Assembly: GCA_913061385.1 (NCBI GenBank)
Contig: CAJXTM010000320.1
Coordinates: 1 to 5,580 of the forward strand
Origin: an uncultured Rhodopirellula sp.
GTDB taxonomy: Bacteria; Planctomycetota; Planctomycetia; Pirellulales; Pirellulaceae
DNA: 5,580 bases
Direction: 5' to 3'
Position 1 is the stretch's first letter; every line of letters begins with the position of its first letter. The translations under genes were made by a program, and so were the position numbers. This document shows positions 1 to 5,192 of the stretch, one piece after another. The notes under the pieces were generated by a model. It saw nothing but the letters and a program-made list of their open reading frames with translations. It did no database searches and was not told the DNA's origin.

Positions 1-35
1 GGTCTCGTGGGCTCGGAGATGTGTATAAGAGACAG
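1..35 (+). other. Nextera read-2 transposase adapter (sequencing artefact)
   Basis: Bases 2-35 match the 34-base Illumina Nextera read-2 (i7-side) adapter exactly as I know it. Its last 19 bases (17-35) are the Tn5 mosaic end, ending in TATAAGAGACAG. Base 1 would then be the last base of the index. The adapter lies outward of the insert, as in a library molecule, so genomic DNA begins at 36. It should be trimmed and not read as a Tn5 insertion in the organism. Confidence 0.97.
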
Positions 36-132
36 TTCCGAGATAGTGATCAACGCCGTTGAGCGTCACCACTGCCTGCCCTGATGCTTTGTGTTTGCGG
101 TAGCTTGGTAGTCGATTCTTCAGCTTCGGCAT
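36..132 (-). CDS. Probable site-specific integrase (tyrosine recombinase), N-terminal fragment, cut by the contig end
   Basis: Reading leftward from ATG at 132-130, 32 codons are present before the adapter junction, beginning MPKLKNRLPSYRKHKASGQA and continuing through VTLNGVDHYLG. I recall this N-terminus from many integrases annotated in Planctomycetes, where a basic, Tyr-containing arm precedes the core-binding domain. No catalytic R-H-R-Y residues are visible because only about the first tenth of the protein is here. An alternative ATG lies two codons upstream (138-136), and an in-frame stop at 171-169 excludes a longer start. A GGGAT element at 146-142 could serve as a weak ribosome site. 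The gene starts about 140 bases downstream of the 3' end of tRNA-Val on the same strand, which fits an integrase next to its attachment site. The family call rests on recollection of the N-terminus and the context. Confidence 0.68.
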
Positions 133-158
133 TTTCATTTCATCCCATTTCGGAAAGG

Positions 159-178
159 AAAACGGTAATTACCGTTTT
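159..178. repeat. Perfect 20-bp palindrome upstream of the integrase
   Basis: AAAACGGTAATTACCGTTTT reads identically on both strands with no loop. Imperfect outer arms flank it: CCCATTTC at 144-151 and GAAATTGGG at 182-190. It lies 27 bases before the integrase ATG and past the tRNA terminator. The loop-less dyad suggests a dimeric repressor operator or a recombinase arm/core site rather than a terminator. The assignment is inference. Confidence 0.5.
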
Positions 179-228
179 GGTGAAATTGGGAAAGTCGGTG
201 CTGAGACGCAAGTGACTGTGTTGACACG

Positions 229-267
229 AAAAAACCCCGCAAAACACAAGGTGTTGCGGGGTTTTTT
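229..267 (-). terminator. Rho-independent terminator after tRNA-Val
   Basis: The arm AAAAAACCCCGC (229-240) pairs with GCGGGGTTTTTT (256-267). Additional pairing is possible around CAC(245-247)/GTG(251-253) across a 3-base loop, with A-T pairs and a small bulge between. On the minus strand it begins 6 bases after the tRNA discriminator and ends in a T-run, as expected for tRNA transcript termination. The A-tract on the other side lets it also work on the plus strand. It separates tRNA transcription from the integrase gene. Confidence 0.85.
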
Positions 268-272
268 GGGAG

Positions 273-346
273 TGGGCGGTAGAGAACTCGAATCTCCGAC
301 CTCCACGATGTCAACGTGGCGCTCTAACCAACTGAGCTAACCGCCC
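273..346 (-). tRNA. tRNA-Val (anticodon GAC)
   Basis: On the minus strand a complete cloverleaf can be folded. The acceptor arm is GGGCGGT (346-340) with ACCGCCC (280-274). The D arm is GCTC/GAGC with loop AGTTGGTTA. The anticodon stem CCACG/CGTGG (319-315 with 307-303) encloses TTGACAT, giving anticodon GAC at 312-310. The variable loop is AGGTC. The T arm GGAGA/TCTCT contains TTCGAGT, close to the standard TTCRANY. The discriminator is A (273), and CCA is not encoded. GAC reads GUC and GUU valine codons. A terminator follows at 229-267. The 3' half is a plausible attB for the neighbouring integrase. Confidence 0.96.
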
Positions 347-360
347 GAATTTTGGTACCC

Positions 361-564
361 GTGGAGCTTTGGGAAGCTGTCCTCGGCGGAACCGAAATCG
401 ATCCTCGAGCACGCGAAAAAGCGTTGTCTGAGGATTCGGCTAGTCTGCGCGGCAAGGCCAGTTCCGTCAAGTCCGCCGCACCTGATACCCGCCAGGAACC
501 GCTAAGCACCGAGAAAGCCAATCGATTCGGTCCAAAGACCCCGCAAATCTTGCCTTTTCGCTAA
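361..564 (+). CDS. Possible small hypothetical protein (67 aa)
   Basis: An open frame runs from GTG at 361 (or in-frame TTG at 352) to TAA at 562-564, giving 67 or 70 residues. I do not recognise the protein. It starts VELWEAVLGGTEIDPRARE, is charged and Ser/Ala/Lys-rich, and has no membrane segment or signal peptide. Codon usage is coding-like, with many G-first codons (GAG, GAA, GCT, GTC, GGC, GAT) and little purine bias at position 3. Against it, there is no Shine-Dalgarno site before either start, the frame stays open back through the tRNA, and it begins only 5-15 bases from the tRNA 5' end, where the tRNA promoter should be. It may be a small gene, the 3' remnant of a lost gene, or chance. 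Confidence 0.27.
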   Translation: MELWEAVLGGTEIDPRAREKALSEDSASLRGKASSVKSAAPDTRQEPLSTEKANRFGPKTPQILPFR

Positions 565-571
565 ATTCCTG

Positions 572-601
572 TTGACGCTCCCTACTCGGTCGTCTGATAC
601 T
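572..601 (+). promoter_or_regulatory. Sigma70-like promoter for infC
   Basis: TTGACG (572-577, five of six consensus bases) is separated by 18 bases from GATACT (596-601, four of six). It lies just past the stop of the possible small ORF and 150 bases before the chosen infC start, giving a leader of about 145 bases. This is the best promoter-like pair in the gap. Planctomycete promoter consensus is poorly known to me, so confidence is moderate. Confidence 0.4.
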
Positions 602-639
602 TTGAGGTAATTAAGTAAACATCTAATCGGTAGGATTTT

Positions 640-653
640 TCGGGCTGCCCCGA
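640..653 (+). promoter_or_regulatory. Short hairpin in the infC leader
   Basis: TCGGG (640-644) pairs perfectly with CCCGA (649-653) across a CTGC tetraloop, extendable by a T-G pair. The T-run precedes rather than follows it, so it is not a terminator. It lies midway between the proposed promoter and the infC start and could be part of leader folding. The function is unknown. Confidence 0.25.
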
Positions 654-717
654 GATTCGCCCACCGGTGCTCAAACGGTCTCGCTTTGATGCGTGGATCG
701 TCCCATTCCTAGTACGC

Positions 718-743
718 GCCGAATCGCCCTTCGGCCGGAGAAG
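718..743 (+). promoter_or_regulatory. Leader hairpin abutting the infC ribosome binding site
   Basis: GCCGAA (718-723) pairs with TTCGGC (730-735) around a six-base loop. GGAGAAG (737-743), the only Shine-Dalgarno-like element in the region, follows one base later and ends 10 bases before GTG 754. This element is the main reason for choosing 754 as the infC start. Its position next to a stable stem suggests translation control, but I see no known riboswitch or ribosomal-protein leader. Confidence 0.35.
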
Positions 744-753
744 ACAGCTTTTA

Positions 754-1287
754 GTGGCATTGCCTCGACGAAATAATCAACCGGAAGCAAATCGTGATTC
801 TATACGCATCAATCAGAACATTCGCATCACGCCGATTCGGGTCGTGAGTGAGTTGGGCGAGCAGTTGGGAATCATTCCCACTGAACAAGCCCTCGAGCGG
901 GCTCGAGATGCCGGCTTGGATCTTGTTGAAGTGGCCCCCAATGAAAGGCCACCCGTTTGCCGAATCATGGATTACGGTAAATATAAGTACGACAAGAACA
1001 AGAAAAAGAATACCGGGCAGTCGCACACCAAGACCAAAGAGATTCGGCTTCGACCCAAAACCGGTCAAGAAGACATCCGTACCAAGCTTCGCCAGGCCGA
1101 AAAATTCCTTGAGCACAAGGATAAAGTCCAGGTGAGTGTTCTCTTCCGTGGGCGCGAAATGGCGCACATCGAAGAAGGTCACAAGGTTATGGAAATGGTG
1201 ATCAAAACTCTTAGTGAGTTTGGCAAAGTGGAAACACGGCCGCAGCAACATGGTCGACGCATCATCTGCATGATCTCACCAAAGTAA
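754..1287 (+). CDS. infC: Translation initiation factor IF-3
   Basis: IF3 binds the 30S subunit, keeps it apart from 50S, and checks start-codon and initiator-tRNA pairing. From GTG 754 the product is 177 residues, close to the usual 170-180. The N-domain has [21 protein letters not shown] and the hallmark [14 protein letters not shown], with [10 protein letters not shown] just before it. A Lys-rich linker ([20 protein letters not shown]) follows. The C-domain carries KEIRLRP, the [16 protein letters not shown] signature and a final [11 protein letters not shown]. The frame is open back to GTG 667 (206 residues), but that start has no ribosome site and adds residues unlike the family; TTG 760 is another alternative. 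GTG 754 has GGAGAAG 10 bases upstream. It stands alone: rpmI and rplT, its usual partners, do not follow, and no thrS precedes it. Function is very secure, the exact start less so. Confidence 0.95.
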   Translation: MALPRRNNQPEANRDSIRINQNIRITPIRVVSELGEQLGIIPTEQALERARDAGLDLVEVAPNERPPVCRIMDYGKYKYDKNKKKNTGQSHTKTKEIRLRPKTGQEDIRTKLRQAEKFLEHKDKVQVSVLFRGREMAHIEEGHKVMEMVIKTLSEFGKVETRPQQHGRRIICMISPK

Positions 1288-1315
1288 GTTCTTAATCCAG
1301 AGTCGGCGAGACATG

Positions 1316-1344
1316 AGCAGAGTGTCAGTTTGATACTCGCTGCT
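1316..1344 (+). terminator. Candidate hairpin downstream of infC
   Basis: GAGTGTCA (1320-1327) pairs with TGATACTC (1331-1338) across a GTT loop with one G-T pair. The stem extends through AGC/GCT beyond a bulged A. It lies 29 bases after the infC stop. The bases after it are T-rich but form no clean T-run, so it may be a weak terminator or a 3'-end stabilising stem. Confidence 0.3.
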
Positions 1345-1363
1345 GATGTTTCGTTGGTCTCTC

Positions 1364-1430
1364 TGTGCTTGTGACCGGGCTATTGTGCTTCTGATCGGGC
1401 TATTGTGCTCGTAGCCGGGCTGTTGTGCAG
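1364..1430 (+). repeat. 20-bp tandem repeat, about 3.3 copies
   Basis: Three consecutive 20-base units start at 1364, 1384 and 1404, followed by a partial copy (TGTGCAG, 1424-1430). The shared core is TGTGCT followed by a variable block, then CGGGCTRT. The units differ at a few positions, so the array is old rather than freshly expanded. It fills much of the 298-base gap between infC and the Nif3 gene, where I see no gene. The period of 20 is not a multiple of three. Confidence 0.85.
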
Positions 1431-1585
1431 TAACCCCGCCCTCATTCAGTCAACAGCAGGTGCCTATTCGGCTCGATCGTTGCTGAGTTGGTCGCGTGTG
1501 GCTGGTTGTAAGCGTGTCGTCCAGCAATGATTTTTTACTCAGATTACTGGCTTCTTGTCAGTCTTTCAGTCACCGAGTGCCCATC

Positions 1586-2422
1586 ATGACAAGCTTGGAA
1601 GCGGTTTGTAGTTCGCTGGCGTCGATTGCTCCTTTGCGGCTGGCAGAAGATTGGGACAACGTTGGTTTGCTGGTTGGAAATCGACGTGCGTTGGTCGACA
1701 AAGTTATGACCTGTTTGACCGTGACACCGAATGTGGTTTCCGAAGCGTTGGAACAGCAGGCAGGACTGATCGTTGCCCACCATCCTCTTCCGTTCAAACC
1801 GTTGGCTCGAATCACTTCGGACTCCGTTGCCGGTGAAATGCTGCTGCGTCTGATTGGTGCAGGGGTTGCCGTCTACAGTGCTCACACGGCGTTTGATTCG
1901 GCAGCCGAGGGTATCAACCAACATTGGTCTGAACTGTTGGGTTTACAGTCGGTGCAAACTTTGGTCCCCAAGGCAGGTGAAGCGACGGTAAGCACTGAGC
2001 CAAACGATGATAGGGCAGCTCTGCCCATCGAGGGGACGGGGCGTTTGGGGTGTTTAGCAGAACCAGAAAGCTTGCACTCGCTGGTTTCCCGAGCTGCGTG
2101 TGCGGTGGGTGCCACGAGTCCTAGGTATGTTGGCGATCCCGAACGGAAAGTCAGCAAGATCGGCCTCGCTTGCGGAAGTGGAGGAAGCTTCTTGTCTGCC
2201 GCGAGGCGAAGAGGTTGCGATGTTCTAATCACCGGCGAAGCAACTTTTCATGCTTGTCTGGAAGCAGAGGCCTGTGGAATCGGAATGGGGCTGCTGGGCC
2301 ACTATTGGAGTGAGCGATTTGCCATGGAGAGCCTCGCTAAAGTCCTTGAAGCAACGTTTCCCGATCTTTCGATTTGGGCTAGTAGCAGTGAACATGACCC
2401 GTTGGTAACACTCAGCGTCTAA
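1586..2422 (+). CDS. Nif3-like (DUF34) dinuclear metal-binding protein
   Basis: The product is 278 residues from ATG 1586. The Nif3/DUF34 family (E. coli YbgI, B. subtilis YqfO) forms toroidal hexamers with a two-metal site. It is often labelled GTP cyclohydrolase 1 type 2, but its cellular role is not settled. Family motifs in order: LAEDWDNVGLLVG (19-31), AHHPLPFKPL (64-73), SAHTAFDSAAEGIN (98-111), GTGRLG (150-155), a Gly-rich turn ACGSGGSF (195-202), ITGEATFH (215-222) and GHYWSERFAME (238-248). By analogy with YbgI, the metal ligands should be H65, H66, D104, H239 and E243, all present. The length allows only a short linker, not the PII-like inserted domain of YqfO-type members. The frame is open to GTG 1496, but the family N-terminus (MTSLEAVCSSLASIAP) fits ATG 1586; no strong ribosome site is visible. 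It converges with the kinase gene, leaving 116 bases between stops. Confidence 0.93.
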   Translation: MTSLEAVCSSLASIAPLRLAEDWDNVGLLVGNRRALVDKVMTCLTVTPNVVSEALEQQAGLIVAHHPLPFKPLARITSDSVAGEMLLRLIGAGVAVYSAHTAFDSAAEGINQHWSELLGLQSVQTLVPKAGEATVSTEPNDDRAALPIEGTGRLGCLAEPESLHSLVSRAACAVGATSPRYVGDPERKVSKIGLACGSGGSFLSAARRRGCDVLITGEATFHACLEAEACGIGMGLLGHYWSERFAMESLAKVLEATFPDLSIWASSSEHDPLVTLSV

Positions 2423-2497
2423 GTGTGTTGCCGAAAAGGTTGCCTGCAGGTGATCCACGAAGTGGAATGGCTAGTTGGCCCCACGTTGTTGCCCGAA

Positions 2498-2506
2498 GGG
2501 GGGGGG
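2498..2506 (+). repeat. Run of nine G in the convergent gap
   Basis: Nine consecutive G occupy the middle of the 116-base gap between the Nif3 and kinase stop codons. The gap is GC-rich, with small inverted pieces (CCACG at 2480s against CGTGG near 2528), but no stem with a T-run, so I cannot name a terminator for either gene. The run is a likely spot for length error. Confidence 0.6.
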
Positions 2507-2538
2507 CTATCACCAGGGCGTTCGCCGCGTGGCCCTTC

Positions 2539-4644
2539 TCAGTTAGGGGGATTTGCCCCCGGTCTGCCGTTACCATTAAACGATTGGTTCGGCCCCGCAG
2601 ACCCGCGTGGTTGAGACCCATTGAATCGAGGGCCTCCTAATCCCGGACGACCGTTTTCAGCTCCATTCGGGCCGCCCGGCTGACGTTGCCCCCGATTGAA
2701 ATTGTTGCCACCTGGTCGGTCGCCGAGCAGCGGCGCAAGAATACGTGGGCTGATGGTTTGGATTTCTTGAGGAGACAGGCGACCATCCTCATTTGAATCG
2801 GCCCGCATCAAAATCGATTTGGTCGGCCGCGTAATTTCCTGTGCCTCGATAAAGCCGTTTTTGTTCTTGTCGAACTGTTGAAGAACAAGATCAACCAGCA
2901 TGCGACGATCGAAATTGTTTGGGTTCGGTTTTGGTTTCTGTTCATCGTCGTCGATTTCGTTTGGAGCCGCGGGTACCACGGTTGCGGGAGTTGAAGAGGT
3001 TTCCGTTGGCCAGAGCCAATATCCACTCCCGATCAGAGCAACCAAAGCAATGCCTGCAGCCACAACGATCAGGTAGCGAGAAAGTCCCCCTTGCGACTTG
3101 CGAGTGCTCTTGCGAGTCGGTCTGGTGGAGGTAGGAAGGTGCTGTCCACCGGTGGCTTTGGCTACGGGCAAATCTGCGAAGAGATCGCCATCAATGATGG
3201 TTGCAGTGGGTAGGGGCTGGGGGGATTTTGCTAAAAGTTGTTTCTGTTTGTCTTCCTCGATTCGCGTTTGGACATTCGATAACGTGGCGGCAGCCCATTG
3301 CTGTGTTTTCGAATTCTTTGCTTGCGGGTTGTCCAGGATTTGCTGCAAGATTGGTAACGCTGCAGTGAACTGTTTTGATTCACACAGTGTCTTGACCAGT
3401 TTGCTTTGTTCATTCAGCTGAATTTGCGTGATGTTGGCCTGGGCCGTTTTGGAACCGCCGTTGGACGATTTATTTCGCGATGCATTGGAACGAATGAATC
3501 GCTCTAGATCGTTTGCGAAACTCTCCATCGATGCGTAGCGTTTTGCACTGTCCTTTGCCATTGCTTTGCCGCAAATTTGGGCCAAGCCATCGCTGATGGT
3601 TGGTCGTAGTGATTTCAGTTCGGTTGGCTCTTCGGTCAAGATCTGACCAATCATTGAAATCGTCGAGCCATTGCCTGCGAACGGCAGCCTTCCCGACAGA
3701 ATTTCATAAAGAACCACTCCCAGAGCATACACGTCAGATTGCTGGCCGATTGAATCTTTTGCACCTCGAAGTTGTTCTGGTGACATGTACGCCGGTGACC
3801 CTAGCAACGCACCTTCTTGAGTCAATCGAGAGTCGTCACCTAGTTCGTCGGGGCATGCCAAGCCGAAGTCCATCACGATTGGTTCCTTGCGGTGGTCAAT
3901 CATGATGTTCGCGGGTTTTAAATCGCGATGGATGATGCCGCTGCCATGAGCTTCTTGCATCGCTCTGGCAATTTTCAGAACGGTGATCGCTGCGAATCGT
4001 TCCGGCAGTTCTGCGTTATTGCGGATGTGGCTCGATAGAGTATCGCCTTTGATCAAAGCCATGGCGATGTAATGGGTGCCATTGACTTCACCAACATCGA
4101 ATACTGGACACAGGTTCGGGTGGGCCAGATTGGCAGCGGATCTTGCTTCTCGGTAAAATCGATCTACCAGTGTCGAGTTTGTTTTGGCCTCGAACTTAGG
4201 AACTTTCAAGGCGACCTTGCGATCCAGTTGCGTGTCGTGAGCTCGATAGACGGAACCCATCCCACCACGACCCAGAAGAGCTTCGATCTGGTACCGACCC
4301 AGACTCGTCGGCGTCTCGCCGCCGGTGAGGTTCTCGCTTCTTTTGCTATGGTCGGTTGGGTCTTGAGCGAGCGTTGCACCCGCAACCGGGCCTCGCGTTT
4401 TGGCGGTGTCCTGAGGCTGCTCCGGGGGTGGGGTCTCCACGGAGTCCTGGGATGGTTCTGGCACGCCGGAGCCTTTGGCCTCGTCGGAGTCTCGGTTCAG
4501 AGGAATCTCCAAGGTTGGTTCATCAAAGCCGCGCGTCACGTCTTCTTGTACGCTCTTGTGCGATTTTCCAGTCGTAACCGGAGACTTTTGGGGGCTCTCA
4601 GGCTCAGGTTGGTCGCGATTAGGGTTGGATGAAGAGCGATTCAC
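2539..4644 (-). CDS. Transmembrane Hanks-type Ser/Thr protein kinase with C-terminal EF-hand pair
   Basis: This 701-residue protein probably spans the cytoplasmic membrane and phosphorylates Ser/Thr targets; targets are unknown. Residues 1-115 are disordered and Pro/Glu/Ser-rich. The kinase domain (about 118-385) is complete: Gly loop GRGGMGSV (125-132), Lys147 in VALKV, Glu166, HRDLKPANIM (239-248), DFG (259-261), SPAYMSPEQ (283-291), DVYALG (304-309) and a terminal KRYASME. A helical TPR-like linker (about 405-468) follows. Basic RKSTRKSQ (511-518) precedes one membrane span (about 524-545), so the positive-inside rule puts the kinase in the cytoplasm and the tail outside. The tail has two canonical EF-hand loops, DKNKNGFIEAQE (592-603) and DSNEDGRLSPQE (616-627), then about 60 Gly/Asn/Pro/Arg-rich residues. 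GTG 4644 is the first start codon in a frame open to 4821; no ribosome site is evident, and a start inside the disordered N-terminus cannot be excluded. It is divergent from the glycosyltransferase. Confidence 0.94.
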   Translation of the reverse strand: MNRSSSNPNRDQPEPESPQKSPVTTGKSHKSVQEDVTRGFDEPTLEIPLNRDSDEAKGSGVPEPSQDSVETPPPEQPQDTAKTRGPVAGATLAQDPTDHSKRSENLTGGETPTSLGRYQIEALLGRGGMGSVYRAHDTQLDRKVALKVPKFEAKTNSTLVDRFYREARSAANLAHPNLCPVFDVGEVNGTHYIAMALIKGDTLSSHIRNNAELPERFAAITVLKIARAMQEAHGSGIIHRDLKPANIMIDHRKEPIVMDFGLACPDELGDDSRLTQEGALLGSPAYMSPEQLRGAKDSIGQQSDVYALGVVLYEILSGRLPFAGNGSTISMIGQILTEEPTELKSLRPTISDGLAQICGKAMAKDSAKRYASMESFANDLERFIRSNASRNKSSNGGSKTAQANITQIQLNEQSKLVKTLCESKQFTAALPILQQILDNPQAKNSKTQQWAAATLSNVQTRIEEDKQKQLLAKSPQPLPTATIIDGDLFADLPVAKATGGQHLPTSTRPTRKSTRKSQGGLSRYLIVVAAGIALVALIGSGYWLWPTETSSTPATVVPAAPNEIDDDEQKPKPNPNNFDRRMLVDLVLQQFDKNKNGFIEAQEITRPTKSILMRADSNEDGRLSPQEIQTISPRILAPLLGDRPGGNNFNRGQRQPGGPNGAENGRPGLGGPRFNGSQPRGSAGPNQSFNGNGRPGANPPN

Positions 4645-5192
4645 TCGCGGACGCCTGAATGATGTGTGGGGCCTTCGCTTGTTGGCCTGGGTGTTTTGAC
4701 CAGCACAATCTTCTTGCCAGCCCCGTCTTTTCGGCAGCCCAAGTTTCGTGTCAGCCCAGCTTTTTTGATAGTCCGGTTCGCTTATCCGCGGCAGGATTCG
4801 GGGCAGACATTCCCCAAATCACTTTTACGGACGTCTTTTCGAGCCATCTTCCACCAACGGTAGCCCACTCAAGAAATTGCCGATATGGTTGCTCAAACCA
4901 ATAAACGCCGTGGAAACCGGCAACTCCACCAGCGAGTCCGATTATATAGGAAATCGGGGTGAAACGTTCCCGGTAAGCTGCACCTGTTCCACCAGTTGCG
5001 TGAGGTTTCGGCCTCGTTCAGGGCAAATCTACCACATTGTTCTTGCTGGTAATGATTGACCAACTCTGCCCCCCACTTAGAATCATGGGTAAACCGACCA
5101 GATCAGATACCCGATCCCAGCGTTTTCTCGCGGCTACGTTTCCTCGTAGCTACAATGAATGAAAATGTATTGCTGTTGTATTAAAAGACTTC
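4645..5192. other. 548-base gap between divergent kinase and glycosyltransferase genes
   Basis: No intact gene can be supported here, and both divergent promoters must lie inside. On the minus strand, ATTATA at 4941-4946 (plus-strand reading) gives a TATAAT box about 300 bases before the kinase start, but I see no matching -35. On the plus strand, TACAAT (5151-5156) lies just after a small stem (GCTACG 5133-5138, CGTAGC 5145-5150), again with no convincing -35. A nine-codon plus-strand reading frame (5155-5184, MNENVLLLY) ends 8 bases before the glycosyltransferase ATG and could be a leader peptide or chance. Coding-like minus-strand fragments are listed separately. Confidence 0.5.
4751..5063 (-). 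pseudogene. Possible eroded or frameshifted small membrane-protein gene
   Basis: Two minus-strand frames look coding but do not join. One, entered from a TTG at 5063, reads VNHYQQEQCGRFALNEAETS and then degrades. The other is open from 5017 to TGA at 4753-4751 and reads YRERFTPISYIIGLAGGVAG, then FHGVYWFEQPYRQFLEWA, with a short hydrophobic Gly-rich stretch and many G-first codons. The second frame has no ATG, GTG or TTG until codon 66. A single one-base shift around 5000-5017 would join them into roughly 105 residues with a TTG start and a G-rich stretch before it. It may be a decayed gene, a real gene with an assembly indel, or chance. I do not recognise the product. Confidence 0.25.

Noticed and set aside
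17..35. Tn5 mosaic end as evidence of a transposon insertion
   Set aside because: It is part of the complete Nextera adapter at the contig edge, so it comes from library preparation.
221..226. Consensus TTGACA as a plus-strand promoter
   Set aside because: No -10 element lies at a usable distance, and transcription would run straight into the 229-267 hairpin.
667..753. N-terminal extension of IF3 to GTG 667 (206 residues)
   Set aside because: It has no ribosome site, the added residues are unlike IF3, and the resulting length exceeds the family. The GGAGAAG before GTG 754 fits better.
751..1251. Long minus-strand open frame (166 codons)
   Set aside because: It lies wholly antisense to infC, whose IF3 motifs are unmistakable, and the translation resembles no protein family.
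1364..1430. CRISPR array
   Set aside because: Units are directly adjacent with no spacers, are only 20 bases long and are diverged; this is a simple tandem repeat.
1496..1585. 30-residue N-terminal extension of the Nif3-like protein from GTG 1496
   Set aside because: The family normally begins close to the residues after ATG 1586, and the extension has no conserved features or ribosome site.
4072..4632. Plus-strand open frame of 186 codons, plus several smaller ones at 2919-3905 and 4356-4699
   Set aside because: They are antisense shadows of the kinase gene, with unnatural composition and no ribosome sites.
4877..5059. Plus-strand 60-codon frame in the intergenic gap
   Set aside because: It is Cys/Ser/Arg-rich with no ribosome site, and the opposite strand has the more protein-like composition here.
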